A stretch of DNA of 64,000 bases from Histidinibacterium aquaticum (GCF_008710275.1 NZ_VYQE01000003.1:372001-436000); one strand, 5' to 3'; shown: positions 52,757 through 62,205, counted from the stretch's first letter. The notes: generated by a model from the sequence alone, not told the origin. Program-made: numbers and translations.

Positions 52757-52964
52757 TTTTCGCTGCCTCTCAGGCCAGAACCAGAAGGTCCCGCGACGGC
52801 GGGATGATGGCCGACGTCCGCACGTACAAGGCCACTCCTCTCAGCTTCTTCGGAGACCGGACCCCACCTCTATTGCGGCCGCAGGACAGGTTGGCCGATA
52901 CGACTCCATTCCTGCGACCGTATTCGCCGCTGCCCTTTCAGAAGGCCCTCTCTGCTGCCGTCGT

Positions 52965-53342
52965 TCAGGACTTCTCTTCCTGACATTCCATGGCAAGAAG
53001 CAAACCCGCGTAGGCATCGCTTTGCGACAGGTCCACAAGTACTGACGTCCCATTGGCGGTCTGGACGGTCATTTCCTCGTTGTTGGTAATGTCCAACGCG
53101 ATGCGGTATTCGCTGTCGGAAAGAATATAGCCGCCATAATAGCCGTCGCGCTCCAGCAGGTTCGGGTCGCCCGCATAAGTGTTCGGCCCGATTTGGACCA
53201 CGGCGAAGGGTTCGTCGGCCTCGAGAGCGGGTGGCTCACCGGGAATGAACAGCGCGATGAAGCCGAGGTTGTGCCCGCCGCCATCATGCTCGGTGACCAC
53301 TCCGAATTCCAGGATCATCCGCTCTTCGGTCACCCTTTGCAT
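52965..53342 (-). CDS. Hypothetical protein outside the island
   Basis: A 125-residue soluble, acidic protein of regular strands (MILEFGVVTEHDGGGHNLGF, EPFAVVQIGPNTYAGDPNLL, YYGGYILSDSEYRIALDITN). No family recognised. The start is uncertain: ATG 53342, or ATG 53318 at MILEF. The frame remains open a little further upstream, so a 5' truncation by the nearby tRNA/island event cannot be excluded. The 208 bp to the tRNA and 288 bp to the next gene hold nothing recognisable. Confidence 0.6.
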   Translation of the reverse strand: MQRVTEERMILEFGVVTEHDGGGHNLGFIALFIPGEPPALEADEPFAVVQIGPNTYAGDPNLLERDGYYGGYILSDSEYRIALDITNNEEMTVQTANGTSVLVDLSQSDAYAGLLLAMECQEEKS

Positions 53343-53630
53343 CAGGCAATTCCGGTATCGAGGTTCTGATAGACGTCATAGAGCCCTCCTACCCTGATGA
53401 TCTCGTGGTGGTCGCTCACGCGAATGTTCCCTATTTGATTACGTAGGGTAAATATCAAGCTACACCGGCTCGACTGCATTTGAAGCGGATCCGCTACTCG
53501 CATGGTACTCGGAGCCCCCAGATGCTGTCGGCCATGATCGCGGCCTGCTCAACGAGAGTCTCGAAAAGCCCTCTCACCCAACGGAAGCTCGAACGGCGCT
53601 GGATAGCGGCGGCCAAAACGAGTCGGCAGG

Positions 53631-54473
53631 ATGGAATTCACGACGGCAGCAGAGCTGTTCTCCCGGATCACGCTTCCCGTGCTGGGGTATATCCAGACAG
53701 TGATCTTGCTGCTCTTCCTGCTACCTGGGGCGGCGATCCTCGGCTACTACTCGGGACGCGGTCGAACCAAAGCCGGCCCCGGCGGTGAGCCGGCCGGGGC
53801 GCTGGTCGGCGAAGCGACGCTTGGCGCGATCATGTCGCTACTCGGACTGCTGCTCGCCTTCACATTCGCCAACGCCGTCGTGGTGTCTCAGCAGAGAACC
53901 CAGACGATCAACGACGAGGCCGCCGCCATCGGCACGGCATTTCTGCGCGCAGACTACCTGCCGGATCCGGGCCGGTCGGAACTCCAGCAAGCAATCCTCG
54001 ACTACGCCGAAACCCGCGTCACCACTGGCGGTGATCCGATCCGGAGCATCGGACAAGCCCAAGCCTTCATAGAAACCAGCCTGATCGCCCAGGGAGAGCT
54101 CTGGCCGCAGACCCTTGAAGCGACAAGCGACCCGGTACCGGCCGCCACGAAGAGCTTTGTCGCGAGCGCGGTGAACGAGGTCCTCGACTCTCACCTCGAT
54201 CGCATCCAGTCGCTCTCCTCTCCGATCTCGACCCTCGCGCAGGGAATGCTGCTGTCGATCGCACTGGTCGCCCTCTTCCTGCTCGGCAATCGGTCCGGTG
54301 TCGCGGGGCGCCCTCTGACCTGGAGAACCTTCCTCTTTGCCTACTCGCTCTTTGCGATCATGGTCACGATCACGGACATCCAGCGAGCCACGGAGGGGTT
54401 CGTGACGGTCAACGATACAACCCTGAAGGCGACGATATTCGAGATGACACAGAGCATGTCGGAACGCTCCTGA
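53631..54473 (+). CDS. DUF4239 (bestrophin-like) membrane protein
   Basis: A 280-residue membrane protein: helices about 18-38 and 65-85 at the start and 205-225 and 232-250 at the end, with a long soluble loop between. LLGLLLAFTFANAVVVSQQR and INDEAAAIGTAFLRADYLPD are the DUF4239 hallmark blocks. The family is predicted to be bestrophin-like channels, without an experimentally firm role. It stands alone on the plus strand, 268 bp ahead of the YihY gene. Confidence 0.85.
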   Translation: MEFTTAAELFSRITLPVLGYIQTVILLLFLLPGAAILGYYSGRGRTKAGPGGEPAGALVGEATLGAIMSLLGLLLAFTFANAVVVSQQRTQTINDEAAAIGTAFLRADYLPDPGRSELQQAILDYAETRVTTGGDPIRSIGQAQAFIETSLIAQGELWPQTLEATSDPVPAATKSFVASAVNEVLDSHLDRIQSLSSPISTLAQGMLLSIALVALFLLGNRSGVAGRPLTWRTFLFAYSLFAIMVTITDIQRATEGFVTVNDTTLKATIFEMTQSMSERS

Positions 54474-54741
54474 ACGACCACATAGCGTGAATTGAACGTG
54501 GATTGGGGGAAAGATCTCCTGGACCTGCGGATCACCAGGCCGATCCTATTGCTGCTGTTCTTGGTCAACTTCCCGGCGACGGTTGCTCTGGGACGTTCCA
54601 GTTCCTAGCGCCCCCATTCGCGTGGACGGGGACGATGCCGACGGCGGCACCGCGGTTGCTCTGTGCGATGCGAGCGGCCGAGCGGCAATCCCGGTCGCTC
54701 ATTTCTTCTGAGTGGGACTTCGTTCGTGCTATGCTGCGGAA

Positions 54742-56094
54742 ATGAAAGCTCCAGGCGATGTTTTCAGCCACCTGCGAAAATCCGGCACTGCTCTCAGGTC
54801 CGGCCGACTGTATCGCTTTCTGCAATATTCAACGCAAAGATTTTTCGCCGATCGGATCGATCATGCCGTCGCGGCCCTGACCTTCGCGACGCTTCTCGCC
54901 ATTGTGCCGCTTCTCGTCATTTCCTTCGCGGTCATGTCCTACTTCGAGGCGTTCGAAACCGCGAAAGTCCGGATGGAGTCCCTGGTATTCGAGGCGATCG
55001 TCCCCGAGGCAGGTGCGACACTGAGGGAGTATCTGACCGGGTTCACGCAGAATGCAGGGGAACTGACGACGCTCGGCGTGATCGGTCTCGCGATTACGGC
55101 GATTCTGCTGCTTTCGACCATCGAAGCCACGCTGAACCAGATATGGAGGGTCGAGAGAACCCGGCCCGTCATCGTGCGCTTCATCGTGTTCTGGACCGTC
55201 CTCACGCTCGGGCCACTGCTCGTTGCTGTCAGTCTGACCTTGACGTCCGACGTGCTGGACTTCGCAAATCGCCTGGAACCGGAAGACCTGGGCGTCACTC
55301 AGCGCGTCCCGAGCTTTACGGATTGGCAGATCGTCCAGACCGCAGGGCGCGTGATGCTGTCCACGTTCGGCCTCACGGCGATGTTCGTCATTGTGCCGGC
55401 GAGGCTGGTCCTGGTCCGTCACGCGGTCGTCGGCGCTTTTCTGGCCGCGCTGTGCTTTGAAGCCTTGGCCTGGGCATTCAACGCGTATCTGTTTTCGAGC
55501 TCGACCTACCGGACCATCTACGGCGCCGTCGCGGCAGTGCCGATATTCCTTCTCTGGATCTATTCGTCGTGGGTCGTGATTGCCCTCGGCGCAATCGTCG
55601 CGGCCTCGATACCGGACTGGCGGCACGAATATGGCGCGCCTCCGGGCCGTGATCAGACGTCGGGCGAACGCCTGGTCGCAGCGGTAACGCTCCTGGCGAA
55701 CCTGCATCGCAAGGCTCAGGAGGGCGGTATGCTCACCGAGGCGGACCTGATCGAATCCACGGGCCTCGGGAGACGCTCGGAAGTCTTCGAGATGCTGGCG
55801 TCCAGGAGCTATGTCCTGGAGACGGAGGCCGGCGGAGTCGCCCTGCTGCGTGATCTGCACAGCCTCACGCTGTACGAACTGGCCAAGGATGTCGGGGCGG
55901 TGGTGGGACAGGAATTGGACCCCAACCCTGTAATCGATCAATGCGAGCCAAGAGAGATAACGCGCATCAAACAGCTTCTCGGTCGCCTCATGGGAGCGGA
56001 GAGGGATATTCTGGGCGTATCCGTCGCGAGCCTGCTCGAGACAGAAGACGGTATGTCCTCCGTGATCCGAGTGGACCCACAACGTTCTTCGTAA
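54742..56094 (+). CDS. YihY/virulence factor BrkB family membrane protein
   Basis: A 450-residue inner-membrane protein of the YihY/BrkB (once misnamed RNase BN) family: AVAALTFATLLAIVPLLVIS in the first helix, STIEATLNQIWRVERTRPVI, YRTIYGAVAAVPIFLLWIYS and WVVIALGA in later ones, six helices in all. The C-terminal about 140 residues form a soluble winged-helix-like extension (GMLTEADLIESTGLGRRSEV) seen in the longer YihY members. ATG 54742 was chosen as it begins about 40 residues before helix 1. The 288 bp that follow contain no supported gene. Confidence 0.9.
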   Translation: MKAPGDVFSHLRKSGTALRSGRLYRFLQYSTQRFFADRIDHAVAALTFATLLAIVPLLVISFAVMSYFEAFETAKVRMESLVFEAIVPEAGATLREYLTGFTQNAGELTTLGVIGLAITAILLLSTIEATLNQIWRVERTRPVIVRFIVFWTVLTLGPLLVAVSLTLTSDVLDFANRLEPEDLGVTQRVPSFTDWQIVQTAGRVMLSTFGLTAMFVIVPARLVLVRHAVVGAFLAALCFEALAWAFNAYLFSSSTYRTIYGAVAAVPIFLLWIYSSWVVIALGAIVAASIPDWRHEYGAPPGRDQTSGERLVAAVTLLANLHRKAQEGGMLTEADLIESTGLGRRSEVFEMLASRSYVLETEAGGVALLRDLHSLTLYELAKDVGAVVGQELDPNPVIDQCEPREITRIKQLLGRLMGAERDILGVSVASLLETEDGMSSVIRVDPQRSS

Positions 56095-56382
56095 CTGCCA
56101 GTCTTCTGCAATTCGGACGACTGGCCCCAGAGGATACCGGGAACCATTCGGTCGGGCGTAAAGGTCAGCTGATCCAGCAGACGTCTTCTGCCGTAGATTG
56201 GATGCGGTCGGGTCAGTGACCGCGGACCGTCGCTCGCCTCTGTCCTGCGAGCATATCCCTCATCCCGGGATAGGTCCGGCAGCGCAGCAACTGGTGCTGT
56301 CGGACCATTGATCCCATCTTCGATCCGCTCGAATGACTCCGCGTTGAGCTGGCCGCCGGAGGCGCCGATGCCCTCCGGAGTG

Positions 56383-57381
56383 TCAGCCCGCCGATGCAGG
56401 GCGTTCATGCCGCAGGATCTTCGCGACGTAATCGCCGCGGCGGACGATGCGGCGATTGAAGCGCGTCAGGACCATTCCTTCGAAGGGCGCGCGGATCTCG
56501 TGGCGTTCGAGCCCGGCCTCAGTGATGATCTCGGCGAGGCGCTGGCCCTCGGCCACCCATTCGCCGACCTCGACGTCGAGCATCATGGCCCCCGGGGCCG
56601 GGGTCAGAACCAGCTCTGCCGCTCCGATGTCCCCGGTGACAGGCTCCTCGGCCGGCGCCTCCTGCAGCCTGTCGACCACGGTCCCCGTCTCGACGAGGTA
56701 TCGATAGAGACCGAGGGCGTCCTGCTCCGCGAGGTCCGCGGTCACGTCGATCATGCTGCGAAGCTCGACCGTCGCGGAGAACCGGCGGTCGTTCGCCCGG
56801 CCCTCCTCGTTCCAGCGCTGATTGACCTTCAGCACGAACGAGAATGGATCCTCGCCGCTATCGGTGAGGATTGCCCTGGCCCTCAGAGACCGCGCCAGCG
56901 TCCGCCCTTCCTCGAGCATTCGCTCGTGCACGTAGAGGTAGACCGGACCATCGTGATCGCAGTGCAGGTCGAGCACGATGTCCGCCTCGCAGGCGAGCGA
57001 CAACAGCGTCGATTTGAGCCGTTCGTCCACCGGCCGCGCCAGGTCCGTCTCGGCGCCCGCCGGAGGGAATCCCCGGTTGAAATTCGTTCTGCCGTTGAAA
57101 TCGAACCGCCCTTGCGTTTCGCCGAACAGAGCCTGGCTGGCACCGACGGGGTTGGCTTGTGGGACGACGATGACGTCGCCCGCCAGGCGGTTCTCGCCCT
57201 CGGCCTGCTCCAGGCGTGGAATGAGACGGTCGAGCGCGACCACGCCCGGAACTTCGTGAGCGTGGAGAGCCGCCTGCAGATAGACGGTCGGCGCCTCGCC
57301 CGTTCCCCGGAACCTCAAGACGCGCAGGAAGAATTCCTGCCCGGCGCTGTCCGCTTCGATTCCGATACGTTCCACGTCCAT
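56383..57381 (-). CDS. Succinylglutamate desuccinylase/aspartoacylase-family deacylase
   Basis: A 332-residue zinc carboxypeptidase-fold deacylase (AstE/AspA family). Zinc ligands are visible in LHAHEVPG (His-x-x-Glu around residues 41-45) and IVLDLHCDHDG (His); NPVGASQALFGETQGRFDFN supplies the substrate-side Arg region. The C-terminal region APGAMMLDVEVGEWVAEGQR is a barrel-sandwich extension typical of the longer family members. They cleave N-acyl amino acids or amides. It is 180 bp downstream of the GntR gene on the same strand and probably works in the same pathway as the amidohydrolase. ATG 57381 starts the conserved domain. Confidence 0.9.
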   Translation of the reverse strand: MDVERIGIEADSAGQEFFLRVLRFRGTGEAPTVYLQAALHAHEVPGVVALDRLIPRLEQAEGENRLAGDVIVVPQANPVGASQALFGETQGRFDFNGRTNFNRGFPPAGAETDLARPVDERLKSTLLSLACEADIVLDLHCDHDGPVYLYVHERMLEEGRTLARSLRARAILTDSGEDPFSFVLKVNQRWNEEGRANDRRFSATVELRSMIDVTADLAEQDALGLYRYLVETGTVVDRLQEAPAEEPVTGDIGAAELVLTPAPGAMMLDVEVGEWVAEGQRLAEIITEAGLERHEIRAPFEGMVLTRFNRRIVRRGDYVAKILRHERPASAG

Positions 57382-57481
57382 GCGCAGGTCTCCCACTGAC
57401 GTTCGTCTGGATGCTCCCGGCCTCGGGGCGGGCCAGACCACGAAACGTCCCGGGTTGGGCTCGGTTTCAAGATGTCGGACG

Positions 57482-57507
57482 CCAGATGCCGTACCCAGAT
57501 GCCGTAC
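57482..57507. repeat. Perfect tandem duplication of 13 bp
   Basis: CCAGATGCCGTAC occurs twice with no gap, in the 180-bp stretch between the GntR gene and the deacylase gene. It could be a recent slippage product or a pair of binding sites. Confidence 0.6.
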
Positions 57508-57561
57508 AGGTGCGGCGCCGATGGTGGCGGCACCGCACGTCAAGCACGCAAGGCGCCGAAA

Positions 57562-58260
57562 TCAAACGGCGATCTTCGCGAGAACGGCGGCGGCCGTCGC
57601 CTCGTTGTGGGCCACGAGGCGCTCGGCAAGGTCGAGCCGCGCCCGCGCCGTCAGGGCCAGCATGATCCGTTCGTGCTCGGCCAGCGAGGCCCGCACCCGG
57701 GAGGGGTCGTCGTTGATGCGGTGACGCGCGCGCAGGATGTTGTGCTGCAGGCGCTCATAGGTCTTCAGGAGCTCCTCGTTCCCTGCCAGCCGCGCGAGCT
57801 CCAGGTGATAGGCCTCGTTCAACTCGGTGTAGTCCTGCGGCGCCTCGGCCTCTTCCGCGGCGACGAGGGCTTCGTGCAACTCCTGAAGCCCGGCGATCTC
57901 GGCATCGGAGGCGCGCACCGCGGCGTTCAGCCCGATGAAATGCTCGATGGCGCCCTTCGCCTCGAAAACGTCCCTCAGCCTCACCGGGTCGAGCGGGGCG
58001 ACCGTTGCGCCCCGATTGGGCTGCAGCAGGACGAGCCCCTCGCCCGAGAGCGCCTTGAGCGCCTCCCGGAGCGGGGTGCGCGAGACCTCGAACCGGCCGC
58101 AGAGATCGGCCTCCCCGAGGCGCGCGCCGGCCTCGAGTTCGCCTTTCAGGATCATGTCCCGGATCCCGGCGACGAGGTAGTCGTGCAGGCCGCGCGCGCG
58201 ATCCGGGCGTAAGGCGGAGGACGAGGCCGAGGACGGTGCCATCTGGCTCTCTCCGCTCAT
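57562..58260 (-). CDS. GntR-family regulator (FCD subgroup) of the TTT transporter locus
   Basis: A 232-residue regulator: winged helix (LHDYLVAGIRDMILKGELEA, CGRFEVSRTPLREALKALSG) and FCD ligand domain with expected metal ligands in YTELNEAYHLELARL and LAEHERIMLAL. Its ATG overlaps the stop of the maleate-isomerase-like gene by four bases. The two 10-bp palindromes in the divergent region (59057-59066 and 59220-59229) are of the form favoured by FCD GntR proteins, so it probably represses both transcription units until a substrate-derived acid is bound. Confidence 0.92.
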   Translation of the reverse strand: MSGESQMAPSSASSSALRPDRARGLHDYLVAGIRDMILKGELEAGARLGEADLCGRFEVSRTPLREALKALSGEGLVLLQPNRGATVAPLDPVRLRDVFEAKGAIEHFIGLNAAVRASDAEIAGLQELHEALVAAEEAEAPQDYTELNEAYHLELARLAGNEELLKTYERLQHNILRARHRINDDPSRVRASLAEHERIMLALTARARLDLAERLVAHNEATAAAVLAKIAV

Positions 58261-59018
58261 GCCGCCCCCGCCTCGAACAGGCGCCCGAACCGCGCCAGCG
58301 GCCGGGTGTCGACCCCGAGCCTGCGCAGCGCGGTCCAGAGGGTGACGGCGATGGAGTCGATCACGGGGACATCGAATTCGTCCTCCACGGCGCGGGCGAT
58401 CAGGGGGCCGCGCATGTTCGTGCAGACCACCGCGACCGCGTCGACGCCGTCGGAGGCCACCTCGCGGCACATCTCTTGGACCGTCCCGGCCTCGACCGTC
58501 GCGAAGGAGTAGTTGTCCGACAGATCCGCGCGCCGGGCCGCGGCGACCTCGATCCCGAGGGTCGCATAGTTCGCGATCATCGCCTCCTGCACGTCCCCGG
58601 TATAGGGCGTCACGAGCCCGAGCCTGCGCACCGCGAAGAGCGACAAGGCCTCGTTGAGGCCCATGATCGCGGAGGTTGCCGGGCAGCCTGTCCGCGCCTC
58701 GATCATCTCGCAGAGGCGGGTGTCGGTCTCGAACCCCCGCCAGCTGGCGGCCGTGCCATTCCAGGCGATGATGGAGGGACAGGCGTCGGCCAGCAGGTCG
58801 GCGGCGGTCAGGATCGCATCGTCGGCGAACTGCTCGTCGGAGGCGTCGTCCATCGCGATCCGCGTGACCCGGAATCGCCCGAAATGGACACTGGCTTGCG
58901 AAGCCAACGGCGCGATCAGGGTGTTCGTCGCAGGCTCCAGGACCGTGTTGGACGAGGGGGTCAGCATCCCGATGCGGTAGGCCGGGACGGCGGACGCGCC
59001 GTGACTGGTTTCCTGCAA
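58257..59018 (-). CDS. Maleate isomerase/Asp-Glu racemase superfamily enzyme
   Basis: A 253-residue member of the Asp/Glu racemase superfamily. The two catalytic-type Cys expected in the maleate isomerase/arylmalonate decarboxylase group: the region IAWNGTAASWRGF replaces the first Cys loop with Asn-Gly-Thr, while VAVVCTNMRG keeps the second Cys. RIGMLTPSSNTVLEP is the N-terminal family block. A TTG start at 59018 with GGAGG seven bases upstream is preferred; the frame also extends to 59087. With one Cys missing, decarboxylase or one-base isomerase chemistry is possible. Substrate unknown. Confidence 0.85.
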   Translation of the reverse strand: MQETSHGASAVPAYRIGMLTPSSNTVLEPATNTLIAPLASQASVHFGRFRVTRIAMDDASDEQFADDAILTAADLLADACPSIIAWNGTAASWRGFETDTRLCEMIEARTGCPATSAIMGLNEALSLFAVRRLGLVTPYTGDVQEAMIANYATLGIEVAAARRADLSDNYSFATVEAGTVQEMCREVASDGVDAVAVVCTNMRGPLIARAVEDEFDVPVIDSIAVTLWTALRRLGVDTRPLARFGRLFEAGAA

Positions 59019-59056
59019 TGTTCGCCTCCGCGTCAGCACACTCAACCACCGAAATA

Positions 59057-59066
59057 TTGCATACAA
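59057..59066. promoter_or_regulatory. Candidate GntR operator, left
   Basis: TTGCATACAA, an imperfect palindrome in the AT-rich divergent region between the isomerase-like gene and tctB. It is nearly identical to the site at 59220-59229. Confidence 0.5.
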
Positions 59067-59219
59067 GATTTTGGCGATCAACGGCAATCATCGGTCCGGA
59101 GGGCCGGGGAGCGACTCACGCAGACCTAGCGAAATGCCTTTTATCTTGATGTTTTATTTGTATATTTTCTGTTAACTATTTGAACTTTGTGTTCCGCGAC
59201 CCTCTTGCTAGCGTGATTT

Positions 59220-59229
59220 TTGCATGCAA
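59220..59229. promoter_or_regulatory. Candidate GntR operator, right
   Basis: TTGCATGCAA, a perfect palindrome in the leader of tctB, just upstream of its ribosome-binding site GGAGG. It overlaps an ATG at 59224 that was therefore not taken as the start. The region between the two sites is strikingly AT-rich (about 59148-59185) and should contain the promoters. Confidence 0.5.
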
Positions 59230-59241
59230 TCTGGAGGTCGA

Positions 59242-59721
59242 ATGCCGCACCCCGAGGGATCGCCAGCCCGTGTCGTGAACGCCGATACCGTGACCGGCGC
59301 GGTCACCCTGGCGCTGGGCCTCACCGCGCTCGCCATGGTCCCCGCGCAGGTGCAGGAGGATGGCTTCGCGAACTTCGGCGACGTCCGGTCGCCGGCGTTC
59401 TTTCCCATCCTCTCCGGCGCGGCCGTGACCCTCTTCTCCCTCGCCCTGCTCATCCGCGGCCTGCTCAAGGCCGCGCCCGCGTTCAGCGTGGGTGAGCCGA
59501 GACGTGTCCTCGCCGTGACCGGCGCGCTCGCCGGATCGACGCTCCTGATGTTCTGGGTCGGCTATATCGCCGCCGCCGCGGTGCTGATCGCCACGCTCTC
59601 GGTCGCCTTCGGCAACCGGAACGGCCTGACGGTCGCCGGCCTGGCCGTGGTCCTCCCGGTCGGCATCTACCTGCTCTTCGACGGCGTGCTGGGCGTGCTG
59701 CTACCGACGGGGCCCTTCTAG
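59242..59721 (+). CDS. tctB: Tripartite tricarboxylate transporter small subunit TctB-like
   Basis: A 159-residue membrane protein with four hydrophobic segments (about 17-34, 52-74, 88-110, 118-150), the plan of TctB. It pairs with the large TctA subunit. ATG 59242 follows GGAGGTCGA; an in-frame ATG at 59224 lies in the operator. The stop is followed directly by the tctA start. Confidence 0.9.
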   Translation: MPHPEGSPARVVNADTVTGAVTLALGLTALAMVPAQVQEDGFANFGDVRSPAFFPILSGAAVTLFSLALLIRGLLKAAPAFSVGEPRRVLAVTGALAGSTLLMFWVGYIAAAAVLIATLSVAFGNRNGLTVAGLAVVLPVGIYLLFDGVLGVLLPTGPF

Positions 59722-61236
59722 ATGCTGGCCGATCTCGCCTCAGGCTTCCAGCTGATCCTGGACCCGGTGGTCATCGGGGTTGCCCTGATCGGCCTTCTGG
59801 CGGGGCTCTTCGTCGGGGCGCTGCCGGGGCTCACGGCGACCATGGCCGTGGCCGTGCTGGCGCCCTTCACCTTCATCATGGAGCCGCTGATCGGCCTGCC
59901 GTTCCTGCTGGGCGTCTACAAGGGCGCGATCTACGCGGGCTCGATCCCCGCCATCCTGATCAACACGCCGGGAACGGCGGCGGCCGCGGCCACGGCGGCC
60001 GACGGCAACGCCATGGCGCGCAGCGGGCGGGCGCGAGAGGCGCTGGAGATCAGCCTCTTCGCCTCCGTCATCGCCGACTTCCTCGCCACGATCGTCCTCG
60101 TCCTCGTCGCCGCCCCGCTCGCGGCCGTTGCCATCAAGGTGGGCTCGGCCGAATTCACCCTGCTCTACGCGCTCGCGCTGACCATGGTCGCGGCCGTCTC
60201 GGGCGACGACATGCTCAAGGGCCTCATCGCGGCCGCCCTCGGCGTCATGATCGCGCTCGTCGGGCTCGACCCGATGTCCGGGGCCCAGCGCTATACCTTC
60301 GGACTGCCCGTCCTGCTGGGAGGCATCTCGCTGATCCCTCTGCTGATCGGCATGTTCGCCCTGAGCGAGATCATGCTCCGGGCGGAGGACGACCTGCGCA
60401 CCCCTCAACGGTCGCCGAAGATGCCGGGAGACGCGCGCGAGACCGGGGTCTCGCTCCGGGGCTTCCGCGGGCTGCTGCCCACGATCCTGCGCTCCACCGG
60501 CATAGGGACCTCGCTCGGCAGCCTGCCGGGACTGGGGGCGGAAATCTCCTGCTGGGTCTCATACGGCCTCGCCCGGCGCGCCTCGGCGACTCCCGAGCGC
60601 TTCGGCAAGGGCGCGCCCGAGGGCGTCGCCGCCGCCGAGGCGGGCAACAACGCCGTCTGCCCGGCGGCGCTGATCCCGATGACGGTCTTCGGCATTCCGG
60701 GCGACACGATCACGGCGGTCCTGCTGGGGGCCTTCATGGCCCAGGGCCTGACGCCGGGCCCCCTCCTCTTCTCGCGCGACGCCGAGACGGTCTACGCGCT
60801 CTTCGCCTTCCTCTTCGTCTCGAACGTGCTGCTGCTGGGCGTGGGGATCTTCGCGATCCGCTACCTGCAGCACATCGTCCTGATCCCCGCCAACCTGCTC
60901 TACCCGGTGGTGGCGGCCTTCTGTTTCGCCGGGGCCTATGCCGTCAACAACGCGGCCTTCGACCTCGTCATCATGCTCGCGGGCGGCATCGCCGGCTATG
61001 CGATGCGCAAGACGGGCATGCCGATCCCGCCACTCGTCATCGGCATGCTGCTCGCGCCCGGTCTGGAAAACTCGCTGCGCCAGGCGCTGACCGTCTCGCG
61101 CGGCTCCTTCGACATCTTCGTCACCCGTCCCGGGGCGCTCGCGCTCCTGACGGTTCTCTGCCTGCTGATCGCGCTCTTCATCTGGCGCGGCCTGCAGCGG
61201 ATCCACCAAGCGCCATCGAAAGGGAAAACATCATGA
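59722..61236 (+). CDS. tctA: Tripartite tricarboxylate transporter large subunit TctA-like
   Basis: A 504-residue membrane protein with about twelve helices. Conserved blocks are GALPGLTATMAVAVLAPFTF, AIYAGSIPAILINTPGTAAA, and PGLGAEISCWVSYGLARRAS with GVAAAEAGNNA. It moves the solute captured by TctC using an ion gradient. It is adjacent to tctB and overlaps tctC by four bases. Confidence 0.95.
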   Translation: MLADLASGFQLILDPVVIGVALIGLLAGLFVGALPGLTATMAVAVLAPFTFIMEPLIGLPFLLGVYKGAIYAGSIPAILINTPGTAAAAATAADGNAMARSGRAREALEISLFASVIADFLATIVLVLVAAPLAAVAIKVGSAEFTLLYALALTMVAAVSGDDMLKGLIAAALGVMIALVGLDPMSGAQRYTFGLPVLLGGISLIPLLIGMFALSEIMLRAEDDLRTPQRSPKMPGDARETGVSLRGFRGLLPTILRSTGIGTSLGSLPGLGAEISCWVSYGLARRASATPERFGKGAPEGVAAAEAGNNAVCPAALIPMTVFGIPGDTITAVLLGAFMAQGLTPGPLLFSRDAETVYALFAFLFVSNVLLLGVGIFAIRYLQHIVLIPANLLYPVVAAFCFAGAYAVNNAAFDLVIMLAGGIAGYAMRKTGMPIPPLVIGMLLAPGLENSLRQALTVSRGSFDIFVTRPGALALLTVLCLLIALFIWRGLQRIHQAPSKGKTS

Positions 61237-62192
61237 CGCTCAAGAAACTGCTTCTCGCGACGACCCTGTCCGCCGGAGCCGCCGTTCCCGGCCTGGCCCA
61301 GGAGGACTTTCCCACCCGGCAGATCGAATTCGTGACCCCCTATCCGCCGGGCGGCTCGCACTCCCTGCATGCCGGCATCATCACCACGGCCGCCGAGCCG
61401 CACTTCGGCGTCTCGCTCGTCTCGGTGATCCGCGCGGGCGGCGGCGGCGCGGTCGGGGCGACCGAGGTCGCGCAGGCCGATCCGGACGGCTACACGCTTC
61501 TCTTCGGCGACCCGACGATCAACTCGCTGCGCCCGCAGGTCGAGGACCTCGCCTACGACATCGACGACTTCGTGCCGGTGGCCCGGATCAACTACAGCCC
61601 TGCGATCTTCGTGGCCCGCGCCGACAGCCCCTTCTCCACGCTCGAGGAGATGGTCACCTATGCCGAAGAGAACCCCGGCGACCTGACTTACAGCTCGGAC
61701 AACCTGAACGGCTGGACCTACACCGTGTTCGAACTGCTCAAGGCGCGCTCGGGAGCGGACATGACCGGCGTCGAGTACGGCGGCGGCGGTCCGGCGGTCG
61801 CCCGCCTTCTGGGCGGCGAGACCATGGCCTATGCCGGGGACATCTCCGTCGTCGGCGAGCACATCGAAAGCGGCGACCTCGTGCCGCTCTGCGTGACCGA
61901 CACCGAGCGCATGGAGGCGCTGCCCGAGGTGCCGACCTGCCCCGAGGCGGGATACGACGTGGTCTTCCAGTTCTGGCGCGGCGCCATGGCCCCGGCCGGC
62001 ACGCCGCCCGAGGTGATCGCGGAGCTTTCCGACAGCTTCGAGGCGCTCATGGAAGACGAGGGTTTCCTCCGTCTGATCGGGCGGATCGGCTCGTCGATCC
62101 AGTTTGCCGACCACGAGGAGTTCGCGGAACTCTGGGCCTCCGAGGTCGAGGCGATGGCCGCGGTCGCGGAAATGACCGGCGCCGCGGAGTGA
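61233..62192 (+). CDS. tctC: TctC/BugT-family solute-binding protein
   Basis: A 319-residue periplasmic binding protein with signal peptide (cleavage near GLA-QED). QIEFVTPYPPGGSHSLHAGI and VIRAGGGGAVGATEVAQADP DGY-type loops are the Bug-fold ligand loops. Bug proteins bind carboxylates, amides and aromatic acids. The Ser-His-Ser after PPGG and the Gly-rich loop are less typical, so the ligand may not be a simple tricarboxylate. It is coupled to tctA. The leader has GAAAGGG ahead of the ATG. Confidence 0.93.
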   Translation: MTLKKLLLATTLSAGAAVPGLAQEDFPTRQIEFVTPYPPGGSHSLHAGIITTAAEPHFGVSLVSVIRAGGGGAVGATEVAQADPDGYTLLFGDPTINSLRPQVEDLAYDIDDFVPVARINYSPAIFVARADSPFSTLEEMVTYAEENPGDLTYSSDNLNGWTYTVFELLKARSGADMTGVEYGGGGPAVARLLGGETMAYAGDISVVGEHIESGDLVPLCVTDTERMEALPEVPTCPEAGYDVVFQFWRGAMAPAGTPPEVIAELSDSFEALMEDEGFLRLIGRIGSSIQFADHEEFAELWASEVEAMAAVAEMTGAAE

Positions 62193-62205
62193 TCGGGTCC
62201 GGAAC

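Noticed and set aside
52542-52757. A 71-codon minus-strand frame starting MAETKGFEPSRR
   Set aside because: It is the antisense translation of tRNA-Ser, a well-known false gene call.
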